Below are positions 33,564-46,274 of a DNA stretch of 64,000 nucleotides, in pieces. Numbering within the stretch: the first letter of the stretch is position 1; each line of letters starts with the position of its first letter. The translations under genes and the position numbers were made by a program. Where the stretch lies: the NCBI GenBank assembly GCA_001465935.1, contig LNKV01000003.1, positions 936,363-1,000,362 of the forward strand, written 5' to 3'. The notes under the pieces are model-generated. The model did not search any database. It had not been told where the DNA came from and worked only from the letters and a program-made list of their open reading frames with translations. The stretch comes from Clarireedia homoeocarpa (Eukaryota; Ascomycota; Leotiomycetes; Helotiales; Rutstroemiaceae).

Positions 33564-34392
33564 TAGAAATACATATATATATATATATATATATTATATT
33601 ATTTTTTTTACAACTTGTGTATATATCTTCCAGGCGGATATAAGGTAGGTGATGGTATTTTCTATATATGACTTTTCTCTTCCGTGATTCCATTAAATAA
33701 ATGCCATGTGAACATCATAAAGTTACTGTAAGAAGTGTAAGTGAAGAAACCAACCAACCAACCAATCAGACCCATCCAAAAACTAACCTGCTCTCTGAAA
33801 AATTGGTGCAGTTGCATATTTTTAGAAATCAATAGTTTCTATGAGATGTGCAACATTTCCTTCCTTTACATTTCTTTTTTTTTTTTTTTTTTTGTCTGCG
33901 CAATCGGGAAAAAGACTGGGATTTGGTGAGGGAAATGTCCGGAAATGGAGAACGAGGTCTTCAGAGGCGCTGGGCTGTTTGTTTGCTGTGGAAAATCGAG
34001 GCGTGATGTGATATTTTATATTATATACTTCTAAAGCTCTGATCAAGTGAGCTCGTGATATATCTACCTACACAAGGTGAGATTATATTGCCAGGTCCTG
34101 CTCTGTACATACGCGTTACTTCTCTACTTTTACAAGCCCCCCTTTCCTTCTCTGTCGTGGCATATATATTACACCTGAGATGACCTCAACCGTAATAACA
34201 GAATGCTCAAAAGGTAGACGAGGCCCCGGTTGTAAGAGGTCCAAAATCTCCCCCACTAGCTCCATCCTCCGTGAGAAGCTGGAATGTCATAGTTTCCATA
34301 TCGCCCTACCGCAACTACTTCCATTTCCTTCCCTGATGTCGCCTGCCCTTGGAGATGATATTGAATAGGGATGTCCCATCTCGGTAACACTC
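33564..34392. other. Convergent 3' flanks of YEA4 and EMC10
   Basis: Noncoding, with an (AT)n run at about 33573-33592 and a 19-nt poly-T at 33875-33893. Confidence 0.6.
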
Positions 34393-35197
34393 CTACTCGG
34401 CGGGACCGCCAGATGTCATCATCAGGAACATGGCACCTAGTAAGATCCACCAGTATCTGGCAATCCAATTAGCTTCCGTTCGACCTGCTTTTATCGAGTA
34501 AGGATTCTGGGGGACTTACTTTTGCAAGAACGTTTTCTCCGGTACTTCTTCTTCGACTTTTCCTTCTTTGCTCCTGTTTCAAACATACTTGTCAGCATTG
34601 ACTCTCTCCATAACTCTCCATTCTTTCCTTCTTTCCCTTCCTTTTCCCCAAAAATAAATAAATTAATAAAAAGAAATCAACATACAACACAATATTCGGC
34701 CCCAAGCTCGGCCCCTTCCCCCTCACCACCCTCTCCAACCTAACCTTCGGCCCAAAATCCCTCGTAGCCCCCGCATCCACAACCCCGCTTTTCGCGCTCG
34801 CACCTAGGATACGTCCTTCGTGGTCGAGGGTTACGAGGAATGTAGGGGTATAGCCGCGGGCGAAGTTTTCGAGAGAGAGGAGGGTGGTGCTGGTGTTGGG
34901 TTTAGGGGAGGGAGTGGGGGAGAGGGGGTCGAGGATGCCGAGGAGGGCGAGGGTGGAGGATGGAGGGAGGTCCGAGGGAGGGAAGTATTCTTGGATTGTG
35001 GAGGAGAGGATTGAGGGGTTGTAGGCTAGGGTTAGGAGGGGAGTGAGCTCGGATGAGGAGGAGGAGGAGGGGTCGAGAGGTTGGATGTAGATTGTTGCGT
35101 GGTCGGTTTCGGGGTTTGAAGAAGAGGAAGATTGAGTGAGGATAGGTTGGGCGGAGACGAGGAGGAGGGAGAGGATTGAGGGTGGGAGGAAGCGCAT
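34393..35197 (-). CDS. EMC10: ER membrane protein complex subunit 10
   Basis: Subunit of the EMC insertase, with a lumenal domain and one C-terminal membrane anchor. Exons (minus): 34686-35197, 34520-34573, 34393-34456; product 209 aa. The N-terminal signal peptide (MRFLPPSILSLLLVSAQP) is followed by a beta-rich domain with RGYTPTFLVTLDHEGRILGA and the family's GATRDFGPKVRLERVVRGKGP. The two short 3' exons restore EEEVPEKTFLQKYWWILLG, the conserved tail motif and anchor. Without them the frame runs into intron, which confirms the model. Ser-rich inserts at about residues 22-50 are low-complexity. EMC7 also lies in this window, 24 kb away. Confidence 0.9.
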
Positions 35198-35801
35198 CTC
35201 GAATATGGGGTTGGCGCGAGTCGAATGGAATGAAAGTGTGTTGTGACCGACGCAATTGATTGAGGGGATTGTTGTCGTCAGATGGAGCAGTAGCTGGGAT
35301 TGGATCTAGAGCTCGATGGAGCTTGGATGTTTGAGAGAGGTGAGTGATAGATAAGGTTGAGTGGTGATTTATGCCTTAGGCATTAAACATGCCAAGCAGA
35401 TAAGGGATCTCCGGGATCAGCCTTGTGAATCAGGGTTTGATTTGAGATTTCGCGTAGATTGTCCGTGAGGCGGCTCATGGAAAATGTGACGCTGCTTCGT
35501 GAGGTTCCAGAGATCGTAATGCGAAGGGGCGGAAGAGTATTTGACAGGGGGTTTATTTGCTTTTCTTTTTATACAATTATTTAGTCATTGGATCATCCAT
35601 AAAGCCTATGCACTCCTCTTCTCCTTGTGAGTGCCTTGCCGCATGAGCCTTGCTCCCTAAACGCCATAGACCCTAAGAAACATGTTGTTTATGATGGCCC
35701 AAAGAGATCTGGGTATTATGACCTCCGTCGTGATATATCTCCTGACCCACATCTGCACCATGCAACCTTCTATTCCAATGCTCCGGTTCAAGTTGCCGTC
35801 A
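35198..35801. other. Intergenic between EMC10 and PHO80
   Basis: Promoter of EMC10 and 3' flank of PHO80, both on the minus strand. No coding signal. Confidence 0.5.
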
Positions 35802-36936
35802 CTAGTTCTTCTCTGACTTGATGCTCACTGCTTGGTCTACAATCGTGTCGGACTCATCGCTCACTTCATCGTCGTCTTCGTCCTCTGAATCTTCATCTTC
35901 GCTTTTGATCGTACCTTCAAGCACGTAGTCATCATTTCGATCGATTAAGCCCTTGTAATAATCCACCAATACTTCTGGATTTGGGACAATTCTCCAATCA
36001 ACTCTGTATAGAAAGTCGAGCTCTAATAATCCCAATTCTGCCAGTTTGACGCCGCCAACTCTCGCATATGTTGCATTATTCCAGAATGAATCGGATAGTC
36101 CTTTCGAGGCTACAGTTGCTGCTGTAATTAAGAAGCGGTGAACTGTCAGGGTAGTCACAGTAAATGCTGGGTATAAAGCGCAAAGTCGGTCGCAGTAGTA
36201 GACCATGGATAGCAAAATCGGCGGTGTAAGTGTAGCATGCTTTGCCAGTCTGTGCAGGTAATCGGACACAGAGATTCCAGGTGGTGATCTAAGTCCCTCA
36301 GTATATGCGATCGTCGTGGTTGATACAGGCTCATACATACCTGGAATGAAATCGTGTCAAAACACCCGTTCGTAGAGGGAGCCCATCATTCGTTTCAATA
36401 AGTTCTGATATCATACTAGCAATGAGGATGACTAGATCTTCCACGGCGCAAAGCTCATATCGTATAGGCAAAACTTTCACTGGCTTCCGCGCTGCCTTCG
36501 GTCTCTTTGGCGCAGATGTCCTTTCAGTAGGAGCGGTAGCACTTGTTGCCGATTGGCGTCTTTTAGTACCAGGTGATAATCCGTCCTTTATTGCAAGTTT
36601 CGTGTCATCTGAAGGTTCGGTTTTAATCTCACTTGGCGTAAGGGGAGGTCGTACGGGAGGCTCTTCAGCCTTCACCTGAACAGGCGCAGACGGTGCTGCT
36701 GTTCCAGTGCTGGAGGGCATTATAGGACTCCACTGGGTCGCTTTGTCAACGCCGGCCCATCTCTCGGTTTGTGTCTGTTGTGTCTGCTGTGACTGTGTTT
36801 GTAGCTGTGGCGACGAGGAAGGTTTGGTCGCAGTCGACGTTCTACGAGATAATGATGGTCGAGAAGGTGCAGGCGCATAGTGGTTGAAGAGAGTGGGGGA
36901 GGCTTGAGATCTGTTCAAGGACGGCGACTTCAACAT
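35802..36936 (-). CDS. PHO80: PHO80-type cyclin (PREG homologue)
   Basis: Cyclin partner of the Pho85 kinase; in the phosphate pathway the pair phosphorylates and silences the Pho4/NUC-1 transcription factor when phosphate is ample. Exons (minus): 36341-36936 and 35802-36288; product 360 aa. The splice restores VLTRFHSRSPPGISVSDYL, the family's characteristic segment. The Pro/Gln/Ser-rich N-terminal half (about 1-160) contains Lys-rich patches (KRPKAARKPVK) that may act as a nuclear signal. The cyclin box spans about 165-315 (YYCDRLCALYP, VHRFLITAATVASKGLSDSFW, NNATYARVGGVKLAELGLLE). An acidic Asp/Glu/Ser tail follows. It lies close to PHO84, a downstream target of the same pathway. Confidence 0.92.
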
Positions 36937-37806
36937 GTTCCTTTGCTAGACTGGACCATAATCATCTGTGCCTACCAGTGATTTCCACTATCGGAGTGGG
37001 GTTGGTCAGGGCGAGGCGTGGTAGTGGGGCGGAAAATATAGGGATATATACAGTACTGAATGCGAATGCGGTTTCGATAGGGTGCGATGGGTTCCTCCAG
37101 ACGATAGGAGAATAGAGCAATTCTCTGGCTAGTTCTGAAAGCGACGAGAAGGCGAGTTTGGATGATGGTCAATTGAGGTCAACGATGCAGCTTTTTGCAC
37201 TTGAACTGAATGGCTTGTGCGAGGTGGAACATACTTCGGGACCAGGTGCTTCGTAGAAGAGTAGGAGACAGAACAAGAGCAAGAAGAGAAAGGACGTTCA
37301 AGATAAGTTAACTAGAGAGAAAGTGTGCTTTTAAGCTTTTTTATGTACTTGTACTGTACGCTCCGGTTTTGAGCCGTGTTCCAGAATAGTTCTAATATTT
37401 CGCTGCACACAAGAGCAAGCACCCGAACCCCATGCCATTTATTACATAGAACTATTTATTAGTTTGGTAGCGCGTCATCTTGGGGGGAGACCGAGGACGA
37501 TTTTTGATTCAAACGAACTGAACGCAAAGGAAAGGCAGATGAAAGTACAATGGATTCTTGACTCTTCATCCGCATATTAATTGTCTAGCTACGACTCGTA
37601 CAAAAAGAATCGGACCCGCGAACCACGAACTACGAATCACGAATCACGAATCACGAATCATTCATTACCTGCAAGTTCTAGAAGCTTTACCAGAAACATC
37701 CGCAGATCAGATTTTGTAGAACCAAGACACCACACTACGCTGCATTTCATCGAATCCCGCATCGAAAACATCTTCAACCACTTTCTGCTCCCTCGGTCTC
37801 TGCAAT
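36937..37806. promoter_or_regulatory. Divergent promoter between PHO80 and VID28
   Basis: About 0.87 kb between divergent starts. It contains a short direct repeat of gaatcac-type units at about 37626-37658 and a TACTGTAC motif near 37350. No coding signal. Confidence 0.5.
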
Positions 37807-40800
37807 ATGGCTAGGAGCTTGGCCAGTCAAAGATGGCCAGTCTTGATCCGAAATGCTAGGAATCCTGCAGAGCAGATTGATGCTCTGCGAGCCCTGAAAA
37901 ACGAAATCGTTGGCCATGCTTTAAAGAAGGAAATGGTTGTAACTATGGGCCTTGTGGAACCGGTGGTACGCATGAGCTTCAACAAATCGACCTCAAAGCA
38001 GGATAACAAAGCACACGACCATACTTTTGCCGCTCGGCCATTAACGGAAGAAGAAATGGTCAGATTACAAGGCCTACAAGTCTTGGGGAGCATTGCACTT
38101 GGTTCGTAGATCATCAGTCCTCTGAATTCTAGATTCTGCTAACACATTTCAGGTGGTCCAGCCTTCCTACTTCCGCTGCATTATGCTGCTGCTCTGCCAG
38201 CTGTGCTTTCGAACCTCGACCCGTCCAGCAATCCCTCACAACTGGTCCTCGCAGCTTTACGAGCCATATCGAATATCGCGGACGGCGCAGCACTATCCAC
38301 GAGCACCAATTCCATGACCATAAATTCTCTGGCAGATGCGTTGTTTGTCCGCCCGCACCTTACTTCGCTTGCCCGTATCATTTCTCAGACTTCACCATCA
38401 ACTACTATTCAATGTCAGATATCATTAGCTGCCTCTATTATAAATCGCCTTTGTCGAGAAGAGTATCACCAGCAGAATCTGGCCACTTCTGGTGTTCTAG
38501 ATGCGCTGGCTGTGAAGTTAGCAAGTTTTGTTGTGGCAGAGGGCTTCGTAATACCAGGAGCGGAGATTTTAGCACATAGAGAAGGGTTACAAGAATATAT
38601 CCCCGCAGCCGCTCCTTCAATGGCCAGTTTCTCCGCCGTCTTAGGTGCGATAGCTGTGATTATATCCGACTCCAAGTTCAGGGCCTCACAGCTTATTTAC
38701 AACCCCTCAATTATGGCCATTTTCCCCTCGATTCCGCCGCTCGAGGGCTTAGTCCCACAAAATTCAAGAGCTGCTTGGAACACGTTCAATGCATCTTCCT
38801 TAAGTGCACGACAAAGTCAGCTTAGTGCTATCGACTATTTACTACCTTATGTTCCCCAAAACCAAATAAAGAGTGCTCAGGCAACTGCATTTCCTCCTTT
38901 GGGTACGTCCGGCTCTCGGGAACATCTCGCAAGCAACGGTCGTAACAAGTCGAGCTCTTTCATGGAAGTAATGCTTGGGGAATCCTCCTCGGAAGGAAAG
39001 TTTCCTGTCGAGTCTGAGGAAGACCAGCCGCAACTTGAAGAGCCCGAAAGTCCTTTCATCGCATACCTCATATTAATACTTAGACGGCGAGAGGGCTTGG
39101 AGAGGCTTATGGCAGCACACGTTCTAACGGTTCTCTACAGAGCTGGACTAACAAGTAAAAGCAGAGAATCGGCGCTTGCAATGCTTGTAGTGCCTCTACT
39201 CGTGCAAATGCTGGATGAAGGCTCCAACTTACCAAAGTCAAAGGATAGCTTTACGTGTGCCGAACAGACAGCCGTCGAATGGGCCATTACAGAGCGAGCT
39301 CCGTCCATTTTAGCCTTGCTCATTACAGATAGCGAGAATTTGCAGAAAGCGGCTTTCATAAACAAAGCTATGAGCAAACTCTCTAAGCTCATCAAGATTG
39401 CTTATGATCCAGTGCCAGAGAGTGCAACCACACGTCATTGGTCACCCAATCAAAAAGAACCGGTAGAAGTATTCGAGCAGTCTCAGTCTTCGCGACTTGG
39501 AGATCCAGGTCAAGCTGCTTTACTTGTTCATAAAACTAAAGTCAGAGAAAGCGTCTTGAAAGCAGTTGCGGCTCTTATACCCTTCAAAGAAGAATATAGG
39601 AAAGCTGTAGTAGACCACGGAATCGTACCATACATCGTCGAATCTTTGAACCCAAAACCAAAGAAACCATCACCCAAAGTAAGTAGCGACAAAAATGACA
39701 AAGTCGAAAAGAAAGATGATTCGAGTGAAGGAGCAATCCAAGAAGGATATGGGACCAATCCTGTCGGAGTGCTCATTGCCGCCTGTGGTGCTGCTCGTGC
39801 ATTGACTAGGTCTGTCAGTACATTGAGAACTACGTTGGTCGATAATGGACTGGTTACGCCAATCTTCCCCCTTCTCTCACATCCTGATATTGAGGTTCAG
39901 ATTGCAGCTACAGCTACAGTCTGCAACCTCTTGATGGATGTTAGTCCGATGAAAGATGTAGGTATCTGCTTCAGCACACGAAATCCAATCATACTAACCA
40001 ATGTATTAGACCCTTGCCGAGTACGGTGTAATCAAAGTAATCTGCGAGCACGCTCACTCCAACAATGCCAAACTCCGCCTTAACGCCACTTGGGCACTTA
40101 AACACTTTGTAAATGCTGTGAGTAATGACATTAAACGCACGTGCCTGGAGGAACTTGGTCAAGGTTGGCTTGTCCAACTCATTTGCGACGACACTGAAGA
40201 TGCAGCTCTTGCTGCTAAGAGCAATGGAAATCAAGGGAATGTCACAAGACTTAACGACGATATTGACGATGAAATGGAAATGGATCAATTCGAGGATCAA
40301 TCTCATCCTCCTGTCGGAAGCTCATTCTCATACACTACTGCTGCGTCCAGGCCCAGCAGTAGCCGCAGTAAAGCACTCCAGCAAGCCGAGATGAAACTAG
40401 CTGCTCTGAGAGATGCTGAGACCAACCCTGCCAGGAAGGCTAGGAAAGATGATCTTGCAGTTCAAGAGCAAGGCTTGGATCTTATCCGCAACTTGATAGG
40501 AGGCGCAGGCCAAGGCAGCACACCGGAGTGCACAGAAATGATTGACTATCTCTTCGAATGCCTTGGTCAAGATCGAGTTTTTGAGATCCTAGCATCCAAG
40601 CTGAAACCAAAGGTTCTCAATCCCTACGGTCGTCGCAGTTCCGGGGTACCAGAAACGAAAGTCATACACCCACAGCCAGAGATCGTTGTCGCCGTAGTAT
40701 ACATCCTCGTCCACATAGCCGCAAGCGTACCCGCGCATCGTCAAATCCTCATTGCTCAAACCGAACTACTCAAACTCCTAGTCCCGCATTTCCTCAACCC

Positions 40801-41014
40801 CGCTCCCGAAATTCGCGTCGCATTATGCTTTTTAGTCTGTAATCTTACCTGGATGGAGAATACAAATGACTCGGCGGCATGCGCTCAGCGTGTGCGCGCG
40901 CTCAAGGACTTGGGTATTCTTAATAAAATTGAGGTTCTTCAGGCAGATCAAGAATTGGATGTTAGGGAGAGAGCGAAGCCGGCGCTGTGGCAGCTAAAAG
41001 CACCGATTGTTTGA
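37807..41014 (+). CDS. VID28: Armadillo-repeat protein, Vid28/Gid5/ARMC8 family
   Basis: Substrate-receptor-docking subunit of the GID/CTLH E3 ubiquitin ligase, known in yeast for turnover of gluconeogenic enzymes. Exons: 37807-38101, 38153-39957, 40010-41014; product 1034 aa. The start QRWPVLIRNARNPAEQIDALRALKNEIVG-like region is typical of the family (cut here into short pieces: SQRWPVLIRNARNP, IDALRALKNEIVGH). Armadillo/HEAT helices follow (LVLAALRAISNIADGAAL; GVLIAACGAARALTRSV; VQIAATATVCNLLMD). The third exon carries AKLRLNATWALKHFVNA, EQGLDLIRNLIGG and a final repeat set ending RERAKPALWQLK. Low-complexity linkers sit at about residues 560-590 and 760-800. The second intron acceptor (40009) is the only one that keeps the conserved segment in frame. 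Confidence 0.9.
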
Positions 41015-41739
41015 TTATGCTTATGGCATGGGTTTATATGAAGGAAATGATAACGAGAATTTTATGTACAAGCAAGCTATGGCATAGGCGGCGTTGGATG
41101 GAATGGGAATGAGATGTCTGTATATCTCATAGTCTGGTTGTCAGCATGTGACCTCACTCCATGTGTTAGCCGGTCTTAATATCGTACGCATGGGGGATTT
41201 TTTAATTAAAAAAATTAGCCCAGAAGGAAATGCTCGTAGTTGGAAAAGGTGATATGGCTGAAAATTATATATTTTACGCATGCATTGACGATCTGCAGCT
41301 GGCTCAATCTTTTGAGGCGTTGATACGACTGCGTTGGGAATCATGGGAATAGGGGGTGGATGAGGAGGATTACTGGTATACGAACACTAGAGAAAACAAT
41401 GTACTTTATGTTGTGTATAATGGCGTGATATGGATACTAAAGTGCAGTATATCCTTCGTCGGAGTCTGCGTTAAGTTTGAGTGAGGTCTACTACTGTTTA
41501 TTTGCCTTGGAGGCTGGGTTTCGGGGAAGGTGTTATGAGAATCTGGTTCAGTCTGTATTAATAATAGTATGTCTTAAGCTCTTAACTCTCTACCTCTCCT
41601 CCCCTCTTCTCTTTTTCTGAATGAAGTTTAAAATGCAATGAGTCGGTATTCTCTCCTTTCCAAATTAAATCCTCCTCAGCATCGAAGAAGCAGCTGAGTA
41701 AGCACACCCAACCGAAGGCAACTAACTGCCCCCACAATC
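41015..41739. other. Convergent 3' flanks of VID28 and PHO84
   Basis: AT-rich region between two stops. No coding signal. Confidence 0.6.
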
Positions 41740-43948
41740 TCAAAGACTCCTATCCTCCACATCTGCCACCGGGCCCTTCCCCTGCGCCTCTCTCTCCTTC
41801 CCTGCCTCCTCACTCCCCATCTCCCCCACCAAACTGGCGCTCCCGCTCTCGACCTCCTCGCCCGCTAGCACCTCGAGCGGGATCCGCTTCGTCTCCGGGA
41901 TGCACAGGGTAGTGAAGATGCCCGCAAACATGAAGGCCGCGTAGATCTGCAGGACGTGGTTCAGCCAAGGGTTGGCGTTGGTCTTTGTGGCGCCGCGCAC
42001 GCGCAGCGGTGCGATGGCTGCTTGCGCGATGATGCTGCCGAGTTTGCCGCTGGCGGCGGAGAAGCCGTGGGAGGTGGAGCGGTAGCGCGTGGGGAAGCAT
42101 TCGCCGGGGACGATGAAGGTTGTGGCGTTGGGGCCTGAAAGGGGGGAAGGAGTTAGCGAACTTGTTTGCGAGAGACAGGTTGGTGGGTTTCGTGGTTAAA
42201 GAGAGAAGAAGAGTGATGAAAGATGTTAGAGGGTAAACGTACCGAAGTTGAAGAAGAATTGAGCTACTACGTAAAGTCCGAGGAGGCCATGCCCGGATAA
42301 CTTGTGGTATCCAAAGCCCATGCCGATGAAGATGATAGTCAAGATGATGAAACCAGCAAGCTGAATAGGTTTTCGACCTATAGTATCAACTGTTGCGACT
42401 GTTACCCAATAGCCCGGGATAGCACCCGCACAAACAATAATCAAGTTACCGATGGCTGTATTCAGGAGGGTTTTGTAGACAGTGGGACCAGTCGAGTATC
42501 CAATGGCTTGTAAGATGACAGGGTTATTCAAGCTGAGACCATAGAATGCTACATCAAGGAGGAACCATGAACCAGCTGTGCCCAAGAGAATCTTGCCGTT
42601 CTTCCATTTTGAATAATAGGAGAAGAAATCACTCCAGCTGGCCTTGGGAACGGCCATTGTCTTTGCGGCTTGTAGAGCTTTCACACGAGCGATCTCATCG
42701 GGATGTCCTTCTGCTTTGCCAGTCATATAAGCAGCGACATCGCCGCCGGCTTTCTCGACATCACGAGCTACGTCGAACGTGTAGCGAGGGGTTTCGGGAA
42801 TCGTAAGACGGTAGTATAGTGCAATACATGCTAAAAAGTGTGAGCAGTGCTAACAACGCAGGTAATATACATGCATTATTGTTTTCTAGCTTTACTCACC
42901 TGGAACGGCGCCAAGGCCGATGAGGGCTCTCCACATCTTGTCAACGGCTAATCCACAGACACCTTGGCATGTTGCAGAGGACTTCGCAGTGAGTAGGGAT
43001 TCTTTGAACCCAGCAGTGACGATAAGCATGACCAAACCAGCACCGAATTGACCGAAACCTTGCATAGCAAATACTGCACCCATCATTGCGCCACGCCATT
43101 TAGTGGTTGCAAATCTACGAGCGTCAGTCGGCACATGTAGAAGAAATTAATACATGCAACTCCATGACTATCACCTCCAATATGGGCAACATCCAGGCAT
43201 CGAGAAGGAGAGATAGTGGACATACTCAGAAGTGATAATCGATGATAATGGATAATCTCCACCAATACCTGAGACAAGTCAGCTTCATTGGCCATATTTC
43301 AGTCGCGCTGGAATCTTCTTACCAATGCCCATGATTACACGCCAAAAGATGATAACACCAACGATATCTACAGAAGGCGAGCCTGAAGTCAAGGACTGTG
43401 CTAGGGTTGCGAATATGATGATGATCAACTCAAGTCCATACTGTCGCGGCATGAGTAGATGGTCAAGTACGCGAGGCTATGAAGTTCACTCACCATCTTC
43501 TTACGTCCGACAAGATCTGCTAGAGCACCAAATCCAAGCTGCCCCACAACAGTACCGCCGGAAGTAGCAACTTTGATAGCAGTGTCCGAATTAGTCGGCA
43601 TAGTCCCCTTGTGGTGCGGAAAGTAGACTATTCCCAACATAGTAGTAAGAAGTCCGACCGCGAAGATATCATAGGAATCGGTAAAGAAACCTAGTGCAGT
43701 AACGATCAGCTCCGCTCAAAAAAGGGGCTTCAATGACTGCACCTACCAATACCAGCTACAACACATGCACGCACATGGTACCAACCAAAGGGAGCGCGGT
43801 CAATTTCGGCCAGAGCAAGTCGTCGTCGCTCATTGGGATCTTGGATATGGGCGAAGTCATTGTTAAAGTTGTGATAAGCAGCGTTTCCGCCTGAGGTCTT
43901 GTGAAGAACTACAGGAACTGGTGCGTTATCCGCGGCTGTTCGCTCCAT
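41740..43948 (-). CDS. PHO84: High-affinity inorganic phosphate transporter, Pho84/MFS
   Basis: Plasma-membrane proton/phosphate symporter. Seven exons (minus): 43747-43948, 43494-43690, 43323-43440, 43226-43268, 42900-43114, 42243-42830, 41740-42134; product 585 aa with about twelve spans. Family marks: FFTDSYDIFAVGLL in span 1, GALADLVGRKKMYG between spans 2 and 3, the phosphate-transporter signature IGIGGDYPLSSIITSEFA split across exons 3-5, LTIPETPRYTFD before the large central loop, and GFSAASGKLGSIIAQAAI near the end. All six introns are GT-AG with consistent phase. Phosphate starvation normally induces it through Pho4/NUC-1; two candidate sites lie upstream. Confidence 0.94.
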
Positions 43949-45025
43949 TTCGAATTGAACGCAAGAATATACACTTTCAATGCTCGTCTCGTCGACCTTT
44001 CGACCTTAGTAAAGCTTAAAAACACATCCAAGAATCTCAAACGGATCTCAGCTCCTAATAAGCAGTGAATCTATCTGCCTGCCAAGAGGCAAAGTCGTAT
44101 CTTGGTGGTTGTACATTGTCTCTGAAAAACGCTCTTTGGAGGGTGTATTGGTGTATTGATGGTTACAGTTATTTCCAGCTCAATTGCGGCACAGTAAATG
44201 TTTGATTAACGAATGAAAGTCAGCAATATGGGGACGGTCCTGGGAAGCTCTCCGCGTAATATTGACATTTGAAAGCTATGGCCGAGGCAATAGACGGAAC
44301 AAACCGAATGATAGAACGAATAAGAATCTCCATGTAAGGCACGTTTAAATTGAGAGGTCATTGCATGGTTGCTTTGATTTCCGTTATCAAGCCAAGGGCG
44401 TTGGGGTCGGTATGGCTTGCATAGACGAATGTATTGATTCGCTTGCAACACGATACCACATACCAAACCTGGGGATATCGGCTGCCACAACCACTGCGAA
44501 GGCAGCTCAACTTAGAAAGGAACAATAATTCCCACGAGTCTGAGCACGGCTTGTTTATCAGACGTACGCACAGCCAGGCTGCGATTTCCCTACATCACAC
44601 TTCATTGGTGAGCACTTATACATGGCTATGCAGAAGCTGGAGCTGGGATGGTCAGCGGCGCACTTGATAGACATATCGAAAACTTATAGAAGGCATTTGG
44701 AAGGTTGGAAGCGGATGAAACGGCTGGCAAGGCAGTTCTGGTAACAATTGCCCAATAAGTCAGTAGGGTTTTATTAAACACGTTTTCATGCCAACAAATC
44801 ATAAAACGCCCATGGATGTCTACTTTGTGATATAGCCTTGTGCTTTTCTCATGTCTCATGTCCTTCTGGCCGCTTTGTTTTCAGAGATTAGCCAAGAGTG
44901 AGTTCAGTAACTTGCTGTGATATAGTTGCAGCTTGAGGTCATCGTGGAATGATCGAAGTGCCCAGACCTAGAACGGCGACTGATTTTAGTGGCTTACAGA
45001 CTGTACTACATTGCATTGCTTCGTC
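43949..45025. promoter_or_regulatory. PHO84 promoter and TAD3 3' flank
   Basis: Two CACGTT hexamers, at 44340-44345 (as GCACGTTT) and 44779-44784, lie about 0.4 and 0.8 kb upstream of the PHO84 start. GCACGTTT is the type of site bound by Pho4-like bHLH factors at phosphate genes. In about 1 kb, 0.5 CACGTT sites are expected by chance, so the evidence is weak. No coding signal. Confidence 0.35.
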
Positions 45026-46274
45026 TCAAGCATGTAGGTTGAGACTTGTGCCTCTCAAGCCTTGCGAGGTTTCAAATGCTTCGTTCTGATCTTTGGCAGA
45101 TAGCCACTGCCATGCGAGCAGAGACCAGTTCAGTTCTTTCCGCCAGAACAGACCGTGACCGAGTTTATTATCTGCACAGAGCCCGCCAGTTTCTTCCATG
45201 CGGTGCTCGAAAACAACGCGCCCAAATCGAGAATGCACAATGGCCATAGAACACATAACGCATGGCTCATGTGTTATGTAGAGCTCCAAGTCGTGACAGA
45301 GATAACCATCAACCCACGCTGTAGGATCATAATGCTCTTTCTCCAAAAGCCCAAGTGGTTGGTCCCGAAATATCGAATGCGATAATCGTGAGGTATCCGA
45401 GGTCGTGCCAAATTTAGCCGCCTCTCTTTCTCTTAACCCATCTGAAATCATGGCGACAGCTCGAAGCGCCGCATGGGCGGTGACATTACCCGATCCTGCG
45501 CGTGGCCAATTCTTCCATCGAGCATCTCCAGCAACAACAAGTGGCCTCGCGACTCCGCCCTTTCGCTCGACCACCACGACACCTATTTCTTCTCCCATTC
45601 CTGTCGATACTGATTGGCAAGCCACTTGAGATGCTAGATTCATCCATCGATAGACGTCTTCCCGTAACTCATCTTCAGCTCTAGAAATGATACTTGGATG
45701 TGGGCCAAAAGGATTACTCTTTTTGTACACCGTGGGCCAGTACTTGGCAGACCAGGAGGCAGCCTGCTCCTGTGATGTTGGAGCCAGGAGTGGAATCTGG
45801 ATGGAGCAAATACTGAGTGGATCCAAGACGGTAGATAGAGCTGCTTGCAAATGATCTAGGCTGATCGAATTCGTCGCTCCGATCAGTAAGAAAAGTTCCG
45901 GTGGGATACCAACATTGTCTTCTTGGCCAATACGTGCTCTCATCTCTAGCATAGCAGCACGAACAAGGTCCGGGACATCATTTTGTTTTGCAAATCTCCT
46001 GACATGCTGCAGATCATACCCACCATCTTCAGGAATAAGCTTTCGCACCAAACTGGATAACAGAGAATGAATACTGTAGACTTCGCAACAATGGGTAATA
46101 TACGGACCTAAGAACAGTGCTAGCACGTCTTGCTGGGACGCTCGTAACGTAGGCAGTGAGAAGTGAGTCGCGAGCGCTGGCTTCAAGAGCGGTTTTGAGA
46201 GGCACAAGCGTTCCTGATTTCATGACCGAGAGATCAGCTTCTTTTGAACCACTGTAAGAAGAGTCTACAGACAT
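45026..46274 (-). CDS. TAD3: tRNA-specific adenosine deaminase subunit Tad3
   Basis: Non-catalytic partner of Tad2 in the enzyme that makes inosine at tRNA position 34. Exons (minus): 46108-46274 and 45026-46052; product 397 aa. The 55-bp intron (46053-46107) joins the N-terminal LVPLKTALEASARDSLLTAY to VRKLIPEDGGYDLQHVRRFA; the second in-exon AG at 46053 is preferred because the nearer one would give a 34-bp intron. The deaminase domain has a pseudo-active site: HAALR at about residue 250, where a catalytic deaminase has HAE, and zinc-binding HEPCVMC at about 320. These are followed by ALVHSRF-type AIVHSRFGRVVFEH and LFWRKELN. Missing Glu is normal for Tad3. Confidence 0.92.

Noticed and set aside
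46075..46107. 34-bp intron option in TAD3 using the nearer AG
   Set aside because: Too short for the introns seen here; the 55-bp alternative ending at 46053 keeps the same frame.
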